In this document: positions 1 to 5,743 of the stretch, one piece after another
Layout: each line of letters starts with the position of its first letter
Numbering within the stretch: position 1 is the first letter of the stretch
Source of the DNA: Metridium senile
Taxonomy: Eukaryota; Cnidaria; Anthozoa; Actiniaria; Metridiidae
Length of the DNA: 64,000 bases
Direction of reading: 5' to 3'
Assembly (NCBI GenBank): GCA_949775045.1
Contig: OX459097.1
Location: 19,875,177-19,939,176 of the forward strand
Translations under genes and position numbers: made by a program
The notes under the pieces: generated by a model
The model's input: the letters and a program-made list of their open reading frames with translations, nothing else
Told to the model about the DNA's origin: nothing
Database searches by the model: none

Positions 1-6
1 ACTCAT
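1..6 (-). CDS. 5' end of a further F-box/ankyrin gene (partial, type 350 expected)
   Basis: The first six bases read ATG-AGT on the minus strand (Met-Ser), the start of every gene in the array. The spacer at 7-171 matches the one beside type-350 starts at 3805, 16022, 35672 and 61235, so the gene cut off to the left should have a type-350 N-terminus. Nothing more of it is in the window. Confidence 0.75.
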
Positions 7-30
7 AATGTTTCAGTTGTGTGTAATAAA

Positions 31-42
31 CCTTTAATTTAA
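31..42 (-). promoter_or_regulatory. Candidate promoter core, type-350 starts
   Basis: TTAAATTAAAGG on the coding strand lies 25-36 bases before the ATG and is unchanged upstream of every start in the window. Copies for this type begin at 3830, 16047, 35697 and 61260. Promoter role is inferred from conservation and AT content. Confidence 0.45.
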
Positions 43-54
43 CGACGAATATCA

Positions 55-82
55 TTTTTTTTTACCGATTGGCAAAAAAAAA
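55..82 (-). terminator. Transcript-end hairpin for 172-1545
   Basis: Minus-strand RNA forms nine U, GCC, loop AAUC, GGU, nine A: a 12-bp stem with one G-U pair. By the giant-virus hairpin rule this may set the poly(A) site. Confidence 0.5.
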
Positions 83-124
83 GTTTGTACGTTTTACTAC
101 TATTTTCGGTCTCACAACCATTTC

Positions 125-164
125 CTCGCAAGTACACACAACTTTACCCGCGTGTACTCGCGAG
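125..164 (-). repeat. Stem-loop around the ancestral stop codon, type-349 ends
   Basis: Arms of 16 bases with an 8-base loop holding the ancestral TAA. Arms pair fully in minus-strand RNA if G-U pairs count. Because these genes end earlier (GATRL), the whole structure is 3' untranslated here. Copies start at 3924, 16141, 35791 and 61354. Confidence 0.6.
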
Positions 165-171
165 CCTATTC

Positions 172-1545
172 TCAAAGTCTTGTAGCACCCCACTCTTTTG
201 CGAGTAAACATATGTCAAGTTGGCAACCTCGTGTAGCACCATCAAGCATCCGGTTGAAGCTTGTGGCACCCCAATCCTTCGCGAGCAAACATAAATCTTT
301 ATGTCCATATATTGCAGCCCAATAAAGCATATCGTTAAAGTCTCTGGCACCCCAATCCTTCGCGAGCAAACATAAGTCTTTATGTCCATATATTGCAGCC
401 TGATAAAGCATCCAGTTGAAGTCTCTGACGCCCCAGTTCTTCGCGAGAACGCACACGGCTTTATGTCCACCTTTTGCAGCACCCTCAAGCATATTCTCAA
501 AGTCTGTAGCACCCCACTCTTTTGCGAGTAAACATAAGTCTTTATGTCCACCTTTTGCAGCCCAATAAAGCATCTCATTAAAGTTTGTAGCACCCCAATC
601 CTTCGCGAGCAAACATAAGTCTTTATGTCCACCTTTTGCAGCACCCTCAAGCATCTCATTGAAGTCTGTAGCACCCCAGTCTTTTGCGAGCAAACATAAG
701 TCTTTATGTCCACCTTTTGCAGCCTTATAAAGCATACCGTTAAAGTTTGTGGCACCCCAATCCTTCGCGAGCAAACATAAGTCTTTATGTCCAAATCTTG
801 CAGCCTTATAAAGCATCGCATCAAAGTCTGTAGCACCCCAATCCTTCGCGAGCAAACATAAGTCTTTATGCCCGCCTTTTGCCGCCTGATAAAGCATCTC
901 ATTAAAGTTTGTGGCACCCCAATCCTTCGCGAGAACGCACACGGCTTTATGTCCTTCTCGTACAGCCCAATAAAGCATCTCATTAAAGCTTGTGGCACCC
1001 CAATCCTTCGCGAGCAAACATAAGTCTTTATGTCCACCTTTTGCAGCCTGATAAAGCATCTCATTAAAGTTTGTGGCACCCCAGTCCTTCGCGAGTAAAC
1101 ATAAGTCTTTATGTCCACCTTTTGCAGCCTTATAAAGCATATCGTTAAAGTTTGTGGCACCCCAATCCTTCGCGAACAAACATAAGTCTTTATGTCCTTC
1201 TCGCGCAGCCTGATAAAGCATCTCATTAAAGTTTATGGCACCCCAGTCTTTTGCAAGCAAACATAAGTCAAGGTGGTCACCTTTTGCAGCACCCGATAAA
1301 ACTTTATCAGAGGTTCTCCGATTCCAACATTTAGAGTTTTGGTGTATCCACAACAACAACTCCATTCGGCCTTCAAAAGATAGCTGGTCCATCGTCAACG
1401 CAGAGTTTTGTTTTGTAGAGTTTTTTAAAATGTCATGCCAAGACTGTGAAACCATCCCGAGTGAAGGTGAATACTCCGCGGTACTCAAAAGTACCTTCTC
1501 AAGTATTCCACAAGGTAATTTACTAAAACCGGTGTTAAAACTCAT
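172..1545 (-). CDS. F-box/ankyrin-repeat protein, chimera of type 403 and a 349/386 fusion (457 aa)
   Basis: Predicted adaptor of an SCF-type ubiquitin ligase in the host cell. The F-box spans residues 7-42 (LPCGIL at 10-15; the usual Glu of LPxEIL is Gly). A divergent helix pair follows at about 53-80, then 14 ankyrin-like modules of 27 residues. The MSFN start is chosen because all genes share it and the same upstream element. Residues 1 to about 150 are type 403. The remainder matches the gene at 3971-5587, including that gene's own 349/386 join, so this is a second-generation chimera; the join lies in 1085-1095. The end is GATRL because one extra base near 180 shifts frame and removes the DFENRLASTR tail seen elsewhere. 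No PRANC domain is seen at the C-terminus. Function is inferred from domains only. Confidence 0.88.
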   Translation of the reverse strand: MSFNTGFSKLPCGILEKVLLSTAEYSPSLGMVSQSWHDILKNSTKQNSALTMDQLSFEGRMELLLWIHQNSKCWNRRTSDKVLSGAAKGDHLDLCLLAKDWGAINFNEMLYQAAREGHKDLCLFAKDWGATNFNDMLYKAAKGGHKDLCLLAKDWGATNFNEMLYQAAKGGHKDLCLLAKDWGATSFNEMLYWAVREGHKAVCVLAKDWGATNFNEMLYQAAKGGHKDLCLLAKDWGATDFDAMLYKAARFGHKDLCLLAKDWGATNFNGMLYKAAKGGHKDLCLLAKDWGATDFNEMLEGAAKGGHKDLCLLAKDWGATNFNEMLYWAAKGGHKDLCLLAKEWGATDFENMLEGAAKGGHKAVCVLAKNWGVRDFNWMLYQAAIYGHKDLCLLAKDWGARDFNDMLYWAAIYGHKDLCLLAKDWGATSFNRMLDGATRGCQLDICLLAKEWGATRL

Positions 1546-1569
1546 AATGTTTCAGTTGTGTGTAACAAA

Positions 1570-1581
1570 CCTTTAATTTAA
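1570..1581 (-). promoter_or_regulatory. Candidate promoter core, type-403 starts
   Basis: Same 12-base element at the same distance; the leader has GTTACAC where type 350 has TATTACAC. Copies begin at 8521, 21465, 28414, 41115 and 50900. Confidence 0.45.
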
Positions 1582-1594
1582 CGACGAATATCAT

Positions 1595-1616
1595 TTTTTT
1601 ACCGATTGGCAAAAAA
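1595..1616 (-). terminator. Transcript-end hairpin for 1676-2914
   Basis: Nine-pair stem in minus-strand RNA with one G-U pair (A at 1601 faces C at 1610 in the + strand), loop AAUC. Confidence 0.5.
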
Positions 1617-1675
1617 TTTGTACGTTTACTATTACTTTCTGTCTCACAACCATTTCCTCGCAAGTACACACAACT

Positions 1676-2914
1676 TTACCCGCGAGTACACGCGGGTATA
1701 TTCTCAAAGTCTGTAGCACCCCAGTCTTTTGCGAGCAAACATAAGTCTTTATATCCATATATTGCAGCCCAATAAAGCATATCGTTAAAGTTTGTGGCGC
1801 CCCAATCCTTCGCGAGCAAACATAAGTCTTTATGTCCATATATTGCAGCCCAATAAAGCGCATCGTTAAAGTTTGTGGCACCCCAATCCTTCGCGAGCAA
1901 ACATAAGGCTTTATGTCTACCTTGTGCAGCCTGATAAAGCATCATGTTAAATTTTCTGGCACCCCAGTCCTTCGCGAGCAAACATAAGTCTTTATGTCCA
2001 TCTTTTGCAGCCCAATAAAGCATATCGTTAAAGTTTGTGGCACCCCAATCCTTCGCGAGCAAACATAAGTCTTTATGTCCAAATCTTGCAGCCCAATAAA
2101 GCATCTCATTAAAGTTTCTGGCACCCCAGTCCTTCGCGAGCAAACATAAGTCTTTATGTCCTTCTCGTACAGCCTGATAAAGCATATTCTCAAAGTCTGT
2201 AGCACCCCACTCTTTTGCGAGTAAACATAAGTCTTTATGTCCACCTTTTGCAGCACCCTCAAGCATCTCATCAAAGTCTGTAGCACCCCAGTCTTTTGCG
2301 AGCAAACATAAGTCTTTATGTCCACATATTGCAGCCCAATAAAGCATATCGTTAAAGTTTGTGGCACCCCAATCCTTCGCGAGCAAACATAAGGCTTTAT
2401 GTTTGCCTCGTGTAGCACCCTCAAGCATCCAGTTGAAGTTTGTGGCACCCCAATCCTTCGCGAGCAAACATAAGTCTTTATGTCCACCTTTTGCAGCCTG
2501 ATGAAGCATCTCATCAAAGTTTGTGGCATCCCAATCCTTCGCGAGCAAACATAAGGCTTTATGTCCACCTTGTGCGGCCTGATGAAGCATCTCATCAAAG
2601 TTTATGGCACCCCAGTCTTTTGCAAGCAAACATAAGTCAAGGTGGTCACCTTTTGCAGCACCCGATAAAACTTTATTAAAGGTTTTCCGATTCCAACATT
2701 CAGAGTTTTGGCGTATCCACAACAACAACCCCATTCGACCTTCAAAAGATAGCTGAGTTAGCGTCAACGCGGAGTTTTGTTTTGCAGAGTTTTTTAAAAT
2801 GTCATGCCAAGACTGTGAAACCATCCTGAGTGAAGGTGAATACTCTGCGGTACTCAAAAGTACCTTCTCAAGTATTTCACAAGGTAATTTACTAAAACCG
2901 GTGTTAAAACTCAT
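1676..2914 (-). CDS. F-box/ankyrin-repeat protein, type 412
   Basis: This is the first of five type-412 copies (also 8627, 21571, 28520, 41221). The F-box is canonical (LPCEIL at 10-15, VSQSW at 32-36), followed by 12 modules of 27 residues. Two early modules carry MLHQAA, and one has WDAT where others have WGAT. The tail reads DFENIPACTRG; it differs from the LASTR tails because a 14-base palindromic segment over the last codons is inverted (see 1677-1698). The neighbour on the left starts 130 bp away. Predicted role is target recruitment to Skp1-cullin ligase; targets are unknown. Confidence 0.9.
   Translation of the reverse strand: MSFNTGFSKLPCEILEKVLLSTAEYSPSLRMVSQSWHDILKNSAKQNSALTLTQLSFEGRMGLLLWIRQNSECWNRKTFNKVLSGAAKGDHLDLCLLAKDWGAINFDEMLHQAAQGGHKALCLLAKDWDATNFDEMLHQAAKGGHKDLCLLAKDWGATNFNWMLEGATRGKHKALCLLAKDWGATNFNDMLYWAAICGHKDLCLLAKDWGATDFDEMLEGAAKGGHKDLCLLAKEWGATDFENMLYQAVREGHKDLCLLAKDWGARNFNEMLYWAARFGHKDLCLLAKDWGATNFNDMLYWAAKDGHKDLCLLAKDWGARKFNMMLYQAAQGRHKALCLLAKDWGATNFNDALYWAAIYGHKDLCLLAKDWGATNFNDMLYWAAIYGYKDLCLLAKDWGATDFENIPACTRG
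1677..1698 (-). repeat. Inverted form of the stop-codon stem-loop arm, type-412 ends
   Basis: Arms TACCCGCG and CGCGGGTA around the loop AGTACA. Relative to other types the 14 bases CGCGAGTACACGCG are in reverse-complement orientation, which breaks the long stem and makes this short one. Copies start at 8628, 21572, 28521, 41222 and 51007. Confidence 0.7.
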
Positions 2915-2938
2915 AATGTTTCAGTTGGGTGTAACAAA

Positions 2939-2950
2939 CCTTTAATTTAA
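2939..2950 (-). promoter_or_regulatory. Candidate promoter core, type-412 starts
   Basis: Element unchanged; the leader differs by one base (CACCCAACTG for CACACAACTG). Copies begin at 9890, 22834, 29783 and 42484. Confidence 0.45.
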
Positions 2951-2963
2951 CGACGAATATCAT

Positions 2964-2987
2964 TTTTTTTACCGATTGGCAAAAAAA
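2964..2987 (-). terminator. Transcript-end hairpin for 3179-3805
   Basis: Ten-pair stem with one G-U pair, loop AAUC. It lies beyond the abandoned coding tail, about 190 bases after the premature stop. Confidence 0.5.
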
Positions 2988-3028
2988 GTTTGTACGTTTA
3001 CTATTACTTTCGGTCTCACAACCATTTC

Positions 3029-3073
3029 CTCGCAAGTACACACAACTTTACATTACCTGTGTGTACTCGCGAG
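3029..3073 (-). repeat. Stem-loop around the ancestral stop codon, type-424 ends
   Basis: 16-base arms, one G-U pair in minus-strand RNA, 13-base loop enlarged by an insertion (GGUAAUGUAAAGU). Copies start at 9980, 22924, 29873 and 42574; only at 29873 is the loop's TAA the stop in use. Confidence 0.6.
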
Positions 3074-3178
3074 TCTATTCTCAAAGTCTGTAGCACCCCA
3101 GTCTTTTGCGAGCAAACATAAGTCTTTATATCCATATATTGCAGCCCAATAAAGCATATCGTTAAAGTTTGTGGCACC
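3053..3178 (-). other. Abandoned 3' coding tail of the 350/424 chimera
   Basis: In frame with the gene ending at 3179, these 41 codons plus stop encode the end of a module, one more module with YGYKDL and the DFENRLASTHR tail. The TGA at 3179-3181 cuts them off. Confidence 0.75.
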
Positions 3179-3805
3179 TCAATTCTTCGCGAGCAAACAT
3201 AAGTCTTTATGTCCATATATTGCAGCCCAATAAAGCACATCGTTAAAGTTTGTGGCACCCCAGTCCATCGCGAGCAAACATAAGTCTTTATGTCCACATA
3301 TTGCAGCCCAATAAAGCACATCGTTAAAGTTTGTGGCACCCCAATCCTTCGCGAGCAAACATAAGTCTTTATGTCCACCGATCGCGGCCTGATGAAGCAT
3401 CGCATTAAAGTTTCTGACACCCCAATCCTTCGCGAGTAAACATAAGTCTTTACGTCCAAATCTTGCAGCCCAATAACTCATCTCATTAAAGTTTATGACA
3501 CCCCAATCCTTCGCGAGTAAACATAAGTCTTTATGTCCACCTTTTGCAGCACCCGATAAAACTTTATGAGAGGTTTTCCGATTCCAACATTTAGAGTTTT
3601 GGTGTATCCACCTCAACAACTCCGTTCGACCTTCAAAAGCTAGCTGAGTTAGCTTCAACGTGGAGTTTTGTTTTGCAGAGTTTTTTAAAATGTCATGCCA
3701 AGACTGTGAAACCATCCTGAGTGAAGGTGAATACTCTGCGGTACTCAAAAGTACCTTCTCAAGTATTTCACAAGGTAATTTACTAAAACTGGTGTTAAAA
3801 CTCAT
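3179..3805 (-). CDS. Short F-box/ankyrin-repeat protein, chimera of types 350 and 424 (208 aa)
   Basis: Residues 1 to about 146 are type 350 (F-box at 7-42, then modules with WGVINFNEMSYWAA and WGVRNFNAMLHQAA). The rest is the type-424 C-terminus, joined in the identical tract 3334-3365. Only five modules remain and the last is cut after LLAKN by the TGA at 3179-3181. In the complete unit these two types are separated by the 295, 488 and 197 genes, so the join removes about 5.27 kb relative to 5723-18666. The F-box is intact, so it could still bind Skp1 while presenting a much smaller target surface. Confidence 0.85.
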   Translation of the reverse strand: MSFNTSFSKLPCEILEKVLLSTAEYSPSLRMVSQSWHDILKNSAKQNSTLKLTQLAFEGRTELLRWIHQNSKCWNRKTSHKVLSGAAKGGHKDLCLLAKDWGVINFNEMSYWAARFGRKDLCLLAKDWGVRNFNAMLHQAAIGGHKDLCLLAKDWGATNFNDVLYWAAICGHKDLCLLAMDWGATNFNDVLYWAAIYGHKDLCLLAKN

Positions 3806-3853
3806 AATGTTTCAGTTGTGTGTAATAAACCTTTAATTTAACGACGAATATCA

Positions 3854-3881
3854 TTTTTTTTTACCGATTGGCAAAAAAAAA
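3854..3881 (-). terminator. Transcript-end hairpin for 3971-5587
   Basis: Same 12-pair form as at 55-82, inherited with the type-349 3' end of the fusion. Confidence 0.5.
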
Positions 3882-3970
3882 GTTTGTACGTTTTACTACT
3901 ATTTTCGGTCTCACAACCATTTCCTCGCAAGTACACACAACTTTACCCGCGTGTACTCGCGAGCCTATTC

Positions 3971-5587
3971 TCAAAGTCTTGTAGCACCCCACTCTTTTGC
4001 GAGTAAACATATGTCAAGTTGGCAACCTCGTGTAGCACCATCAAGCATCCGGTTGAAGCTTGTGGCACCCCAATCCTTCGCGAGCAAACATAAATCTTTA
4101 TGTCCATATATTGCAGCCCAATAAAGCATATCGTTAAAGTCTCTGGCACCCCAATCCTTCGCGAGCAAACATAAGTCTTTATGTCCATATATTGCAGCCT
4201 GATAAAGCATCCAGTTGAAGTCTCTGACGCCCCAGTTCTTCGCGAGAACGCACACGGCTTTATGTCCACCTTTTGCAGCACCCTCAAGCATATTCTCAAA
4301 GTCTGTAGCACCCCACTCTTTTGCGAGTAAACATAAGTCTTTATGTCCACCTTTTGCAGCCCAATAAAGCATCTCATTAAAGTTTGTAGCACCCCAATCC
4401 TTCGCGAGCAAACATAAGTCTTTATGTCCACCTTTTGCAGCACCCTCAAGCATCTCATTGAAGTCTGTAGCACCCCAGTCTTTTGCGAGCAAACATAAGT
4501 CTTTATGTCCACCTTTTGCAGCCTTATAAAGCATACCGTTAAAGTTTGTGGCACCCCAATCCTTCGCGAGCAAACATAAGTCTTTATGTCCAAATCTTGC
4601 AGCCTTATAAAGCATCGCATCAAAGTCTGTAGCACCCCAATCCTTCGCGAGCAAACATAAGTCTTTATGCCCGCCTTTTGCCGCCTGATAAAGCATCTCA
4701 TTAAAGTTTGTGGCACCCCAATCCTTCGCGAGAACGCACACGGCTTTATGTCCTTCTCGTACAGCCCAATAAAGCATCTCATTAAAGCTTGTGGCACCCC
4801 AATCCTTCGCGAGCAAACATAAGTCTTTATGTCCACCTTTTGCAGCCTGATAAAGCATCTCATTAAAGTTTGTGGCACCCCAGTCCTTCGCGAGCAAACA
4901 TAAGTCTTTATGCCCGCCTTTTGCCGCCTGATAAAGCATCTCATTAAAGTTTGTGGCACCCCAATCCTTCGCGAGAACGCACACGGCTTTATGTCCTTCT
5001 CGTACAGCCCAATAAAGCATCTCATTAAAGCTTGTGGCACCCCAATCCTTCGCGAGCAAACATAAGTCTTTATGTCCACCTTTTGCAGCCTGATAAAGCA
5101 TCTCATTAAAGTTTGTGGCACCCCAGTCCTTCGCGAGCAAACATAAGTCTTTATGTCCATATCTTGCAGCCTGATAAAGCATAGTTTCAAAGTTTGTGGC
5201 ACCCCAATCCTTCGCGAGCAAACATAAGTCTTTACGTCCGCTGGACACAGCACCCTCAAGTATCAAGTTGAAGTTTGTTGCACCCCAATCTTTCGCAAGC
5301 AAATATAAGTCAAAGTGGTCACCTTTTACAGCACCCGATAAAACTTTATTAGAGGTTTGCGGTTTCCAACGTTTAGAGTTTTGGTGTATCCACCTCAACA
5401 ATCCCGTTCGACCTTCAAAAGATAGCTGGGCTATCGTCAACACAGAGTTTTGTTTTGCAGAGTTTTTTAAAATGTCATGCCAAGACTGTGAAACCATCCT
5501 GAGTGAAGGTGAATACTCTGCGGTACTCAAAAGTACCTTCTCAAGTATTTCACAAGGTAATTTACTAAAACTGGTGTTAAAACTCAT
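3971..5587 (-). CDS. Long F-box/ankyrin-repeat protein, fusion of types 386 and 349 (538 aa)
   Basis: Residues 1 to about 306 are type 386 (including its duplicated three-module block). The rest is the type-349 C-terminus, joined within 4632-4669. These two types are neighbours in the complete unit, so 727 bp holding one gene's end, the spacer and the other's start are missing. The result has 17 modules, tied with 51006-52649 for the most in the window. The F-box is canonical. It ends GATRL through the extra-base tail. The same 349/386 join occurs inside the gene at 172-1545, so this fusion existed before that one. One synonymous difference from other type-386 copies is visible (AAA for AAG in a Lys codon near 5291). 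Confidence 0.88.
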   Translation of the reverse strand: MSFNTSFSKLPCEILEKVLLSTAEYSPSLRMVSQSWHDILKNSAKQNSVLTIAQLSFEGRTGLLRWIHQNSKRWKPQTSNKVLSGAVKGDHFDLYLLAKDWGATNFNLILEGAVSSGRKDLCLLAKDWGATNFETMLYQAARYGHKDLCLLAKDWGATNFNEMLYQAAKGGHKDLCLLAKDWGATSFNEMLYWAVREGHKAVCVLAKDWGATNFNEMLYQAAKGGHKDLCLLAKDWGATNFNEMLYQAAKGGHKDLCLLAKDWGATSFNEMLYWAVREGHKAVCVLAKDWGATNFNEMLYQAAKGGHKDLCLLAKDWGATDFDAMLYKAARFGHKDLCLLAKDWGATNFNGMLYKAAKGGHKDLCLLAKDWGATDFNEMLEGAAKGGHKDLCLLAKDWGATNFNEMLYWAAKGGHKDLCLLAKEWGATDFENMLEGAAKGGHKAVCVLAKNWGVRDFNWMLYQAAIYGHKDLCLLAKDWGARDFNDMLYWAAIYGHKDLCLLAKDWGATSFNRMLDGATRGCQLDICLLAKEWGATRL

Positions 5588-5611
5588 AATGTTTCAGTTG
5601 TGTGTAATTAA

Positions 5612-5623
5612 CCTTTAATTTAA
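5612..5623 (-). promoter_or_regulatory. Candidate promoter core, type-386 starts
   Basis: Element unchanged; the leader reads GTTAATTAC just after it. Copies begin at 18556, 25505, 38206, 47991 and 63769. Confidence 0.45.
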
Positions 5624-5637
5624 CGACGAATATCATT

Positions 5638-5661
5638 TTTTTTTGCCGATTGGCAAAAAAA
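5638..5661 (-). terminator. Transcript-end hairpin for 5723-7123
   Basis: Perfect ten-pair stem (seven U/A pairs, GCC/GGC), loop AAUC. Confidence 0.52.
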
Positions 5662-5703
5662 GTTTGTGCGTGTTACTACTACTTTCGGTCTCACAACCAT
5701 GCC

Positions 5704-5743
5704 CTCGCGAGTACACACAACTTTACCTACGTGTACTCGCGAG
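5704..5743 (-). repeat. Stem-loop with the active stop codon in its loop, type-466 ends
   Basis: 16-base arms with two G-U pairs in minus-strand RNA; the loop contains the working TAA and one arm encodes the LASTR tail. Copies start at 18648, 25597, 38298, 48083 and 63861. Confidence 0.62.

Larger units (their letters stand above)
1..5722 (-). repeat. Higher-order repeat, partial and rearranged (left edge)
   Basis: Contains a 350 start, the 403/(349/386) chimera, a 412 copy, the 350/424 chimera and the 386/349 fusion. Three of its four complete genes are recombinant, the highest density in the window. Confidence 0.85.

Noticed and set aside
144..1226. Long second-frame minus-strand open frames (for example 144-1226, 3943-5259, 12630-13823) as genes
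   Set aside because: They overlap the F-box/ankyrin genes entirely, start inside modules at chance Met codons, have no upstream element of their own, and exist because an 81-bp period copies any stop-free frame.
172..1545. PRANC-type C-terminal F-box as in poxvirus ankyrin proteins
   Set aside because: The F-box here is N-terminal, and the C-terminus ends in a module or a short tail with no extra domain.
1235..1576. Plus-strand open frames over the F-box region and modules (62-140 codons)
   Set aside because: They are antisense shadows of conserved coding sequence, repeat identically with it, and lack separate promoters or hairpins.
1546..1675. tRNA or small RNA genes in the spacers
   Set aside because: Spacers are fully accounted for by two stem-loops and the leader; no cloverleaf or tRNA motif was seen.
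3053..3178. Intron or programmed frameshift joining the type-424 genes to their tails
   Set aside because: The interruption is a single in-frame TGA with no length change; no splice-like borders or slippery site are seen.
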